Part shown: in pieces, positions 17,618 to 25,864 of the stretch
Position numbering within the stretch: the stretch's first letter is position 1
Layout of the letters: each line of letters begins with the position of its first letter
Source of the DNA: JANQSS01 sp965249735
GTDB lineage: Bacteria; Bacteroidota; Bacteroidia; Chitinophagales; Saprospiraceae
Assembly (NCBI GenBank): GCA_965249735.1
Contig: CBDFMS010000016.1
Coordinates: forward strand, 124,001 to 188,000
Direction of reading: 5' to 3'
DNA length: 64,000 nt
Made by a program: the position numbers and the translations under genes
The notes under the pieces: model-generated
Seen by the model: only the letters and a program-made list of their open reading frames with translations
Told to the model about the DNA's origin: nothing
The model's database searches: none

Positions 17618-18043
17618 ATGTATAGTAAACCTTGCAAATATGCCATTCGGGCCATCCTGTTTCTTGGTAAAGAAGCAAGCGCTGAAAACAAACTTGGTGT
17701 TCAGAAAATAGCTGATTCACTCAATATCCCTAGGCACTATTTAGCCAAAATACTTCAACGTCTGTCGAAACATAGGATGATATCCTCTATTAAAGGACCC
17801 AGAGGAGGATTCTATCTCACCGATAAGAACCTTGACAATGCACTGCTGGATATCATCGAATGCATGGATGGTTCGCATGTATTGACCAGTTGTATTTTAG
17901 GTCTACCGGAATGTTCAAGTGTTGATCCTTGTCCAATGCATGAACAAACTCTATCTTGGCGGTCGAAAATCATTCAACGGTTATCCAGCACCACCATACG
18001 CCAGGCTGTGGAGAACCTAAGTGAAAACAGATATAACATCTAA
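17618..18043 (+). CDS. Rrf2-family Fe-S regulator next to nosZ (NsrR-like)
   Basis: I use ATG 17618 (141 residues); a TTG just before it at 17615 is possible. The winged helix (VQKIADSLNIPRHYLAKILQRL, GPRGGFYL) and the cluster cysteines C92, C99 and C105 (SCILGLPECSSVDPCPMH) are like those of the regulator beside nor. The two proteins also share the start S-K-x-x-KY, so they are recent paralogues. The gene leads a run with the lipoprotein cytochrome c and the 12-helix protein. It probably controls its own promoter and nosZ in response to NO or oxygen. Confidence 0.85.
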   Translation: MYSKPCKYAIRAILFLGKEASAENKLGVQKIADSLNIPRHYLAKILQRLSKHRMISSIKGPRGGFYLTDKNLDNALLDIIECMDGSHVLTSCILGLPECSSVDPCPMHEQTLSWRSKIIQRLSSTTIRQAVENLSENRYNI

Positions 18044-18080
18044 ATTCTAAACACTCAATTTATTAAATCAAACGAACGAT

Positions 18081-18554
18081 ATGAAATATTTGACAATGAT
18101 GCTCGTGTTCCTTTCAGGAATACTCATTTTAAGCTGTAGCTCCGAACCCAAAGACCCTGCATCCTCCTCTACTCCTCCAAAAAAAGAAGTAAAAGCAGAT
18201 GACGGCAAAGGTGTTGGTGAGACTACTACAGTAAAACTCAATAATCCGCTTAATGCTGATATGGTTAAACGAGGTGAGGCCATCTACGATATGAAATGTG
18301 CCGCATGCCATCGACTCACTACACAGCGTGTGGTAGGACCAGGATGGGCCGGTTTGACTGACAAAAGAAAACCGGAATGGATCATGAATATGATCACGAA
18401 CGTTGAAACGATGTTGGAAAAAGATCCCGCAGCCCAAAAACTATTAGAGGAATGTTTGACTCGCATGCCGAATCAAAATGTTACCATTGATGATGCACGT
18501 GACGTCCTTGAGTTCATCTACAGTAATGACGCTGAACAGAGCAAGAAGGGATAG
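18081..18554 (+). CDS. lipoprotein cytochrome c, probable electron donor for NosZ/Nor
   Basis: The 157-residue protein has a lipoprotein signal (LILSC, Cys19), a low-complexity Pro/Ser/Lys linker to about residue 55, and one class I cytochrome c domain. The domain has heme site CAACH at 73-77, GPGWAGL after it, and the distal Met129 in LTRMPNQNVT. It would be tethered to the membrane on the periplasmic side, where it can shuttle electrons. Position between the Rrf2 gene and the heme-copper-like membrane protein, divergent from nosZ, suggests it feeds N2O (or NO) reductase. The partner is inference. Confidence 0.88.
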   Translation: MKYLTMMLVFLSGILILSCSSEPKDPASSSTPPKKEVKADDGKGVGETTTVKLNNPLNADMVKRGEAIYDMKCAACHRLTTQRVVGPGWAGLTDKRKPEWIMNMITNVETMLEKDPAAQKLLEECLTRMPNQNVTIDDARDVLEFIYSNDAEQSKKG

Positions 18555-18574
18555 CCGCTGAATCTTCACATATT

Positions 18575-19837
18575 ATGGCTGTAAATGGCTCCTTGACGGG
18601 ATTACATCCCCTGACCAGTTGGTTGAAAATTGTCCTCTTCAATTTTCTGGTTGCCGCCCTCATCGGCGCATCCATGCGATTTGCCTTTATCATGGAAATT
18701 CCGGGATATAATTACCGGAATTTTCTCCATGCACATTCACATGTCGCACTATTAGGCTGGTTGTTTGGTGCATTTTTCATCCTTGTGATTCACACTTTTC
18801 AGCTGCCGGTTCATCGATACAAAAGGCTCTTCTGGCTGCTTCAGGTAAGCGTTTTCGGAATGTTGATCGCATTTCCTTTACAAGGGTATGGACTCTTCTC
18901 CATATTCTTCTCAACAGCGCATATCATTCTTTCATATGTTTTTATTGCACGTGTTTATAAAGACATTAAAGGTTCAAACAGCCGAAAACGTCGATTATCA
19001 GAAAAACTCCTTTTTACTTCCCTATTTTTCCTATTTCTCGCTTCAATAGGAACCTGGGGCCTGGGTCTGATCATGAATTCGTCACTTAAGGGAACTGCGT
19101 GGTATTATGCGGCGATTCAATTTTTTCTACACTTCGAATTTAATGGTTGGTTTGTGTTTGTAGTTGTTGCTTTATTTCTTCGGGCATTTTCAGGATCTGT
19201 TGAAATTGTGATTACGAAAGGGCTCAAGTTGTTTTATTACCTCCTGGTCATATCATGCTTCCTCACCTATGCATTAGCGATTACATGGTCAAATCCGGAG
19301 AATATTCTTTTTTGGACCAATAGTTTGGGCGTGATTCTCCAACTCGCAGCTTGGATATATTTTTGTATTTGGATATGGAATAATAAAGTTGCCATTCAAA
19401 AAACACTTACTCCAGAGGTCTTTACACTTTGGCACATTGCTTTTCTCTGTTTAACTGGTAAGATTGTAATCCAGGCTCTGGTAGCTATCCCTTCAATTGC
19501 AATAATTTCATATACGATTCATAATTTCGTAATTGGGTTTATTCACTTACTCATGCTCGGCTGTCTCAGTATCTTCATTTTTGGATATTTAAAACACATT
19601 AATATTTGGACACATAAGAGCGGGCTTCTAAAATACGGAATTTGGATTTTCATCGTAGGTATTGGCTTGTCGGAAGCATTGCTATTTTATCAGGGGATTC
19701 GGTTGTGGATGGAGATAGGATTTATCTCAAATTATTACATCCTCATATTTCTATTTTCACTACTTCTACCTATCGGTGTAGGTCTATATTGGTTAGGGGC
19801 ACTGCGCACACCCGGTGCGGCGGTCAGACATGATTGA
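18575..19837 (+). CDS. 12-helix heme-copper-oxidase-like membrane protein of unknown function
   Basis: The 420-residue protein has 12 predicted membrane helices, the number found in oxidase/NOR subunit I. Histidines sit at suggestive places: H52, H54 and H56 at the start of helix 2 (FLHAHSHVALLGW), H186 in helix 6 (FFLHFEFNGWF, compare HLWVEGVWE in NorB), and H316 and H324 in helix 10 (IHNFVIGFIHLLMLG). Helix 7 lacks the His pair that binds CuB/FeB, so it is not a normal oxidase. NnrS-like proteins, also linked to NO, have comparable HAH and HN patterns. It follows the cytochrome c gene by 20 bases. A role in heme-based NO metabolism or electron transfer is inference. Confidence 0.6.
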   Translation: MAVNGSLTGLHPLTSWLKIVLFNFLVAALIGASMRFAFIMEIPGYNYRNFLHAHSHVALLGWLFGAFFILVIHTFQLPVHRYKRLFWLLQVSVFGMLIAFPLQGYGLFSIFFSTAHIILSYVFIARVYKDIKGSNSRKRRLSEKLLFTSLFFLFLASIGTWGLGLIMNSSLKGTAWYYAAIQFFLHFEFNGWFVFVVVALFLRAFSGSVEIVITKGLKLFYYLLVISCFLTYALAITWSNPENILFWTNSLGVILQLAAWIYFCIWIWNNKVAIQKTLTPEVFTLWHIAFLCLTGKIVIQALVAIPSIAIISYTIHNFVIGFIHLLMLGCLSIFIFGYLKHINIWTHKSGLLKYGIWIFIVGIGLSEALLFYQGIRLWMEIGFISNYYILIFLFSLLLPIGVGLYWLGALRTPGAAVRHD

Positions 19838-19838
19838 G

Positions 19839-20720
19839 CTATTCAATATAATAATCAGAATAACTCCATTCGAAATCGGATAGAGACGTATATCGTTTTA
19901 ATATTTTTCGATCTTCAGCAATCGCTTCGAGGATAAGATCAAAAATTTCTTTTTCGAATTTTATTTTAGTTCGTTCGTTTTGTTGATTCTCAGGTGCTGC
20001 ATTAAATACACCAAACGACTCATGTACAATTGACGGTAATTCTAAAAATGAATAAACCTTCTCCATCACTGCCTGGGGCTGATTGACCAGATTTTCAAAT
20101 TTTAATAACAATATCTGATTTTTATTCAGATAATCGAAGTATGTAGATATTTGATGCCCATATCTTGATATTCCTATGGCCTCCTTGTTTACTCGAACAA
20201 ACTTATTTATATCACCTTCAAAATCATTGTGCCGACATGTGTGGAAATAGTGCGATATTATCCGTTCGATCGGATTCTTCATTAAATAAATTATTCTGAG
20301 TTCTTCTACATTTATATTATTTTTCAACCAGGTGTTTTTTGAAATATTATAGTCCCCGTTTGAATAAAAAGTCGAACTCTCTCCGATGTAGCGCTCATTC
20401 TTATATCCACGCAGCATGCCTCTTCGAAGTAAATCGCTTCGAGATAGTAAATAGTTGTTTTTTCTCTTGTAGTAGGCCTTAATAATCTTCCAAGGCACAT
20501 AATATCCCGGTTCTTTCAACGGTGTCGACATAAACACCTCCGGATGCTCTTTTAAGTAGGTATGCAGGCTGCTTGTTCCGCATTTTTGAGCTCCGATAAT
20601 GAACAAACGCGGGCCTAGATTCTTTTTCTTCAATCTCCACAGGTCAAAAAATGACTCTCCCCCCAGAAATATGTATCCGATAGGTTGAACAAATCCCCTG
20701 AGTTGTTTCAGCGTAATCAT
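19839..20720 (-). CDS. sulfotransferase-domain protein
   Basis: The 293-residue protein carries the PAPS 5'-phosphosulfate loop GAQKCGTSSL (residues 43-52) and the 3'-phosphate-binding text MKNPIERIISHYFH near 150. It then has LLLKFENLVNQPQAVMEKVYSFLEL, as in the Sulfotransfer_1 family. Such enzymes move sulfate from PAPS to a carbohydrate, lipid or small-molecule hydroxyl; the acceptor is unknown. The start overlaps the end of the upstream kinase-like gene by four bases, so the two are coupled. The gene is AT-rich compared with its neighbours and may belong to a cell-surface modification set. Confidence 0.88.
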   Translation of the reverse strand: MITLKQLRGFVQPIGYIFLGGESFFDLWRLKKKNLGPRLFIIGAQKCGTSSLHTYLKEHPEVFMSTPLKEPGYYVPWKIIKAYYKRKNNYLLSRSDLLRRGMLRGYKNERYIGESSTFYSNGDYNISKNTWLKNNINVEELRIIYLMKNPIERIISHYFHTCRHNDFEGDINKFVRVNKEAIGISRYGHQISTYFDYLNKNQILLLKFENLVNQPQAVMEKVYSFLELPSIVHESFGVFNAAPENQQNERTKIKFEKEIFDLILEAIAEDRKILKRYTSLSDFEWSYSDYYIE

Positions 20721-21232
20721 AGATATGATGAAAGGGACAACTTTAATTTTTCTTTTCTTGATTCATGCAACCCGTCCATAATTGTGAAGTTAATCTTGTA
20801 GTCAGTTAACAGATTTCTATATATATCAAATAACCGTTGTCTGTCCTTTTCATGTTCACGTAATTCGTCTTCTTGCCAGTCCATATCCGGAGAACAAAGA
20901 TAAACATGATCATAAAGATGAAGATGATTGACATCAAATCCATGATCCCAAAGCGAGGTACCAAATTTCTCACTCATCCAGATATGAATGACGAGTAAAG
21001 AGGTATCGCAAAATATATACGATGTCTTTCGAGATGCCAGAGACTCTAGCTTCAACTGCTGATTTGCAATCTCAAGAAGATCCTCCAGTTCATAAGGTCG
21101 ATTGATCGCATGGAGATGCAGACGTGCATACTCCGGAACACATATACCCTTCCAGTGTCTCGCCGCCCACTCTGTTAAGGTGGTTTTACCCGAGCACTCA
21201 GGACCGGTAAAAAGAAATTTTGACACTTTCAT
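20717..21232 (-). CDS. NadR-like P-loop kinase/ATPase (AAA_28 type)
   Basis: The 171-residue protein has Walker A GPECSGKTT (residues 10-18), then WAARHWKGICVPEYARLHL and IFCDTSLLVIHIWMSEKFG. These match the C-terminal ribosylnicotinamide kinase domain of NadR and related AAA_28 ATPases. The NMN adenylyltransferase domain of full NadR is absent. It may phosphorylate nicotinamide riboside or another small molecule. It is translationally coupled to the sulfotransferase gene downstream, but I see no obvious biochemical link. Confidence 0.75.
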   Translation of the reverse strand: MKVSKFLFTGPECSGKTTLTEWAARHWKGICVPEYARLHLHAINRPYELEDLLEIANQQLKLESLASRKTSYIFCDTSLLVIHIWMSEKFGTSLWDHGFDVNHLHLYDHVYLCSPDMDWQEDELREHEKDRQRLFDIYRNLLTDYKINFTIMDGLHESRKEKLKLSLSSYL

Positions 21233-21313
21233 ATATCGAAAAAAGAACTAAATTACGTTTTTGTCTTAGCTTAATGTTGTAAAAGTAAGGCTAAGGCACG
21301 ATGAAAAAAGACC

Positions 21314-21901
21314 TTGAATAACTTGCATGATCTAGAACCATATTATCATTGGCGCGATCGGTATATCGCTTCTGAGGACGAGCACTCACCGTTTTACGGC
21401 AGAGAGTACAGTGAATTTGAGTACTCAAATAAAATCTACAATTATTTGATACACCCGCAATGGGATGATTTTGGTTCTTCTACCCTGTTTATCAAAATTC
21501 TCTATGTTGACTACGATACAAAGTGCGCTTTTTTTGAACTCATCGGAGAATGGAACGATTGCTTACAAAATGATATTATGTTTCTTAAAAATAACATCAT
21601 AGATCATTTTCAGCTAAAAGGAATTTCAAAATTTATGTTTTTTGGTGAGCACGTGCTTAATTTTCATGGAGGTGATGATGACTACTATATCGAATTGCAG
21701 GATGAGATTTCTGAACAAAGAGGTTGGGTCGTATTCGTGAATTTATTGGATCATGTATTACGGGAAATGTCGGATCAAGGCCTCCGGCATTATATAACCT
21801 TTGGCTTTCCCTTTCAAGATTTTAACTGGCGAAAATATAAACCCGAACAACTAGTGAATTTAGCCGACCAACATTTACTTGCCCCATATCTTACAACTTA
21901 G
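21314..21901 (+). CDS. conserved unknown protein upstream of era
   Basis: The 195-residue, acidic and aromatic-rich protein has no signal peptide or membrane segment. The frame is closed by TGA at 21302, so the start must lie after it; TTG 21314 is the first usable codon and no ATG occurs near the N-terminus. The ATG at 21301 is in another frame. Its stop TAG overlaps the era start GTG by one base, so era is probably coupled to it. I do not recognise a family; PYYHWRDRYIASEDEHSPFYG at the N-terminus is the most distinctive stretch. Confidence 0.75.
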   Translation: MNNLHDLEPYYHWRDRYIASEDEHSPFYGREYSEFEYSNKIYNYLIHPQWDDFGSSTLFIKILYVDYDTKCAFFELIGEWNDCLQNDIMFLKNNIIDHFQLKGISKFMFFGEHVLNFHGGDDDYYIELQDEISEQRGWVVFVNLLDHVLREMSDQGLRHYITFGFPFQDFNWRKYKPEQLVNLADQHLLAPYLTT

Positions 21902-22788
21902 TGCAGAAGGTTCACAAATCAGGTTTCGTAAATATAATTGGCAGACCCAATGTAGGAAAGTCGACATTGCTCAACCGATTCATTGGTCAAAAAATGGCCA
22001 TTGTTACGCATAAACCACAAACTACCCGTCATCGGATTTTAGCACTTATAAATGAGGATGACTATCAGATTGTATTTTCAGACTCACCGGGTATCGTTCG
22101 GGATCCGGGTTATGAACTACATCGCGCCTTGAATAGCCGGGCATTTTCATCCTTTGAAGATGCCGACATATTGCTACTCATGACAGACGATAGAGATGGT
22201 CTCGATGCTGCACCCAATCTTTTGAAGCGACTCCAAAAATTGACCATTCCAATTGCATTAATTATTAATAAGACCGATCGAATGGAATCCGAGCGGATTG
22301 AAGAGATTCAATCCTATTGGTTAACACATATTTCCTTTCATAAAATTTTCCCTATTAGTGCCCGAGATGGACTGATGACAAATGAGCTATTCGAACATAT
22401 CGTATCGCTGTTGACTGAAGGTCCTGCTTACTATCCAAAAGATCAGTTAACAGATAGACCTGAGCGCTTTTTTGTGACAGAAATTATTCGTGAAGAAATA
22501 CTCTTGCAGTATCGCCAGGAAATACCTTATGCCTGCGAAGTGGCAATAGAATCTTATGTGGAAGAAGAATCCATAACACGCATTTCTGCATTAATATTCG
22601 TAAGCCGAAAAACTCAAAAAGGGATTATTATTGGAAAAGGCGGCCGTGCCATTAAAAGTCTTGGAACTGAAGCGCGCAAAAAAATCGAATCCTTTCTCGA
22701 TACCAAGGTCTTTCTCGAACTTCATGTAAAATTCAAAAAAGATTGGCGGGATGACGCAAATATGCTACGTCGATTTGGTTATTCGTAA
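21901..22788 (+). CDS. era: Era, ribosome-assembly GTPase
   Basis: The 295-residue protein has G1 GRPNVGKST, G3 DSPGI, G4 NKTD and a C-terminal KH domain with GIIIGKGGRAIKSLG. Era binds the 3' end of 16S rRNA and helps 30S maturation. Start is GTG 21901, overlapping the stop of the unknown gene by one base (TAGTG). Confidence 0.96.
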   Translation: MQKVHKSGFVNIIGRPNVGKSTLLNRFIGQKMAIVTHKPQTTRHRILALINEDDYQIVFSDSPGIVRDPGYELHRALNSRAFSSFEDADILLLMTDDRDGLDAAPNLLKRLQKLTIPIALIINKTDRMESERIEEIQSYWLTHISFHKIFPISARDGLMTNELFEHIVSLLTEGPAYYPKDQLTDRPERFFVTEIIREEILLQYRQEIPYACEVAIESYVEEESITRISALIFVSRKTQKGIIIGKGGRAIKSLGTEARKKIESFLDTKVFLELHVKFKKDWRDDANMLRRFGYS

Positions 22789-22924
22789 GGGTTGAACATC
22801 TCGTCCATAAGTCAGTTGAGTGATTTTCAAGCATACCAAAATCGTTTTTCTTATCTATTCTCTATGAATTAATTGCGATACTATGATATCTTATAAACGA
22901 TGGAGACTATAGCGTTCAAAAGCT

Positions 22925-22932
22925 TACTTTTG
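22925..22932 (+). promoter_or_regulatory. TAnnTTTG -7 box in front of der
   Basis: TACTTTTG is an exact Bacteroidota -7 match, eight bases before the der ATG, so the transcript would be leaderless or nearly so. No good -33 box is seen at the expected distance, which lowers confidence. Confidence 0.4.
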
Positions 22933-22940
22933 CGTCGTAA

Positions 22941-24245
22941 ATGGGAAATTTAGTTGCTATCGTTGGTCGCCCTAATGTGGGTAAGTCTACCTTGTTCAAT
23001 CGTCTTATCGGTGGGCGGCAAGCCATTGTCGATGATGTGAGTGGGGTCACCCGCGATCGTATCTATGGTACGAGTGATTGGAACGGTAAGTCTTTTTCAA
23101 TTGTAGATACCGGCGGATTTGTTCAACACAGCGAAGATATTTTTGAAGCGGCTATTCGGGAACAAGTACATATCGCCCTTGATGAAGCATCGCTCATATT
23201 ATTTGTGGTTGATGTCACAACAGGGATCACCGACCTGGATGGCGAAATCACTGATATATTGCGACGATCCAAAAAACCAGTAATGGTTGTGGTCAACAAA
23301 GTCGATAATGCAGCCCGGCAACTTGCGGCGAATGAATTTTGGGGCTTGGGGTTTGAAGAAGTACATTTTATTTCAAGTCTATCGGGAAGTGGCACGGGTG
23401 ATCTATTGGATGCTGCCGTGGCATATCTGCTCCCGGAGGAGGAGGAAGAAACTGACGACATACCCAAATTCGCTATTCTCGGTCAGCCTAACGTAGGAAA
23501 ATCTACTCTGATAAACGCATTACTGGATGATAACCGCAATCTTGTCACTGATATTGCGGGCACTACACGTGACAGTATTCACAGTGAGTACAAAAAATTC
23601 GGCAAGCATTTTACACTTATCGACACGGCTGGTATTCGGAAAAAATCCAAGGTGCATGAAAACCTCGAGTTTTATTCAGTGATGCGGGCTATTCGCTCAC
23701 TCGAAGAAAGTGATGTTTGCATGATCCTGATCGATGCACAGACAGGTGTCGAATCTCAGGACATGAGCATATTTAAATTGGCTGTCGATCGAAAAAAAGG
23801 GATTGTAATCCTTGTCAATAAATGGGATAAAATAATTAAAGAAACGAACACGGCCAGGGACTTTACCGAAGCGATTAGAAAGAAGCTTCAACCCATGAGT
23901 GATGTGCCGGTTATATTTATATCAGCATTAGAAAAGCAGAGAATATTCAAAGCAGTGGACGCAGCCATTGATGTCTTTAGCAACAGATCCAAACGCATAA
24001 AAACTTCGATATTAAACGAATGGTTGGAAGAAGCTATTCAGCGACACAATCCACCATCGCATCGAGGAAAATATATTAAAATTAAATACATTACCCAATT
24101 ACCATTACGCTATCCGGCTTTCGCTTTGTTTTGCAATTATCCGCAATTTGTGAAAGACTCGTATGCAAATTATTTGGAGAATTTTATTCGAAAGAAAACT
24201 GATTTTTCAGGAGTTCCCATAACTTTATTTTTTCGAAAAAAATAG
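22941..24245 (+). CDS. der: Der (EngA), double GTPase for 50S assembly
   Basis: The 434-residue protein has two tandem G domains: G1 GRPNVGKST near residue 9 with DTGG, and G1 GQPNVGKST near 178 with DTAGI and NKWDK. A C-terminal KH-like domain (YIKIKYITQLPLRYPAFALFCN) follows. Der is essential for 50S ribosome maturation. It follows era by 152 bases and is probably transcribed separately. Confidence 0.97.
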   Translation: MGNLVAIVGRPNVGKSTLFNRLIGGRQAIVDDVSGVTRDRIYGTSDWNGKSFSIVDTGGFVQHSEDIFEAAIREQVHIALDEASLILFVVDVTTGITDLDGEITDILRRSKKPVMVVVNKVDNAARQLAANEFWGLGFEEVHFISSLSGSGTGDLLDAAVAYLLPEEEEETDDIPKFAILGQPNVGKSTLINALLDDNRNLVTDIAGTTRDSIHSEYKKFGKHFTLIDTAGIRKKSKVHENLEFYSVMRAIRSLEESDVCMILIDAQTGVESQDMSIFKLAVDRKKGIVILVNKWDKIIKETNTARDFTEAIRKKLQPMSDVPVIFISALEKQRIFKAVDAAIDVFSNRSKRIKTSILNEWLEEAIQRHNPPSHRGKYIKIKYITQLPLRYPAFALFCNYPQFVKDSYANYLENFIRKKTDFSGVPITLFFRKK

Positions 24246-24316
24246 ATTTTTCGATCCAAATAGCATGTGACAAGAATGTTAGTCATACAATAATTAGAAG
24301 TACAACATTATAATTT

Positions 24317-24868
24317 ATGAATATTATTGAAACAGGGATACAGGATTTACTCGTGATTGAACCTCGTATCTTTGAAGATGACCGAGGGTATTTTTTTGAA
24401 TCTTATAACCAAAAATCTTGGCCTGAAATCATCACCATCAGACCTTATGTACAAGACAATGAAGCACACTCCTCCTATGGTGTCTTAAGAGGCTTACATT
24501 ATCAAATTCCTCCGTTCGATCAGGCAAAATTAGTACGTGTTGTCAGTGGAAAAGTGCTGGATGTGGTGGTAGATATCAGACCAAATTCACCAACCTACGG
24601 TCAGTCTTATAGTGAAATACTCTCAAGCCAAAACAAAAAGCAGATGTATGTACCCAGAGGATTTGCGCATGGGTATGTTGTGCTAAGTGAATCGGCAGTA
24701 TTTTGTTATAAATGTGATAATTATTATTCAAAGCAACATGACGGTGGAATATATTTTAATGATCCTACACTTAACATTGATTGGCAAATCGATCTAGACT
24801 TTGTTGAATTATCTGAAAAGGATAAAATACTTCCACTATTTGGACAAAACCTCAAGTTCGATCAATAG
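24317..24868 (+). CDS. rfbC: RfbC, dTDP-4-dehydrorhamnose 3,5-epimerase
   Basis: The 183-residue cupin-fold enzyme shows the family text EDDRGYFFESYNQKSW, DNEAHSSYGVLRGLHYQ (catalytic His), KLVRVVSGKVLDVVVDIRPNSPTYG and PRGFAHGY. It makes dTDP-4-keto-L-rhamnose for surface polysaccharide. rfbD follows after 34 bases; rfbA and rfbB are not in the window. Confidence 0.95.
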   Translation: MNIIETGIQDLLVIEPRIFEDDRGYFFESYNQKSWPEIITIRPYVQDNEAHSSYGVLRGLHYQIPPFDQAKLVRVVSGKVLDVVVDIRPNSPTYGQSYSEILSSQNKKQMYVPRGFAHGYVVLSESAVFCYKCDNYYSKQHDGGIYFNDPTLNIDWQIDLDFVELSEKDKILPLFGQNLKFDQ

Positions 24869-24902
24869 CAATTAAGTTCCTAATTTATAGACAGCACTAA
24901 TT

Positions 24903-25796
24903 GTGATAAAAAAAATACTAGTTACCGGGGCAATCGGACAAGTTGGAAGTAGCTTACAGGTTTTAATTGAATCAGATCCTCGTTACCAGGGATATTTCTT
25001 GACAAGGCAAAAATTTGATCTTGGAGACCCCAAGATGATGACTAAGTCATTTGATCTGATCACTCCTGACCTTGTCATTAATGCCGCTGCGTATACCCAG
25101 GTAGATCAGGCTGAAGAAGATCAGGAAATGGCACAACGAATAAATGTTGATGCATGTGAACATCTCGCCAGGCTCTGTGAAGGTGCCAATATTCCAATTA
25201 TTCACTTCTCATCTGATTACGTCTATCACAATGGTCTTGATCGACCACTTGTTGAATCTGATCCCCTGGATCCTAAATCTGTCTATGCACGCACCAAAAA
25301 GCTTGGTGAAGACAAGATCAGGAATAATGCCTCAAGGCATTTCATCCTTCGCACCTCATGGGTTTATGATGCATTTGGCACGAATTTCGTTCGCACGATG
25401 CTTTCCCTGTCCAAAAGGTATCCCGAGCTAACCGTAGTGGATGACCAAGTGGGAAGTCCAACTTATGCACCGGACATTGCCAAAATCTCCTTGCTCATCG
25501 CATCGGCGTACTTTGAAAATCGACTTTCAACAGACAATGCAGGCATCTATAATTTTAGCAATGAAGGGGTGTGTAGTTGGTATGATTTTGCTAAAGCCAT
25601 CTTTGAACTTTCAAGAATTGAAATAAAGGTAAAACCTGTGCCATCAAGTGCATTTCCAAGACCAGCGGCACGCCCGCATTACAGTGTCATGAATAAATCT
25701 AAAATCAGGGCTCTTTTTCCTGAAGCGCATTTTCCTCAATGGCGGGAAAGTCTACAGGAATGTCTGGATCTTATAAGCCAATCTGAACTCACATAA
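24903..25796 (+). CDS. rfbD: RfbD, dTDP-4-dehydrorhamnose reductase
   Basis: The 297-residue short-chain dehydrogenase-like enzyme begins MIKKILVTGAIGQVGSSL (nucleotide-binding GxxGQxG), then INAAAYTQVDQAEED and the catalytic YARTKKLGE with Tyr and Lys. It uses NAD(P)H to give dTDP-L-rhamnose. Start is GTG 24903. It forms a two-gene unit with rfbC. Confidence 0.95.
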   Translation: MIKKILVTGAIGQVGSSLQVLIESDPRYQGYFLTRQKFDLGDPKMMTKSFDLITPDLVINAAAYTQVDQAEEDQEMAQRINVDACEHLARLCEGANIPIIHFSSDYVYHNGLDRPLVESDPLDPKSVYARTKKLGEDKIRNNASRHFILRTSWVYDAFGTNFVRTMLSLSKRYPELTVVDDQVGSPTYAPDIAKISLLIASAYFENRLSTDNAGIYNFSNEGVCSWYDFAKAIFELSRIEIKVKPVPSSAFPRPAARPHYSVMNKSKIRALFPEAHFPQWRESLQECLDLISQSELT

Positions 25797-25864
25797 TCGC
25801 CTCCTTCGTTTCTGTATCCGGGTTGCACGCTTTGACTGATTTCTACGTTTATATTGTACATTAG

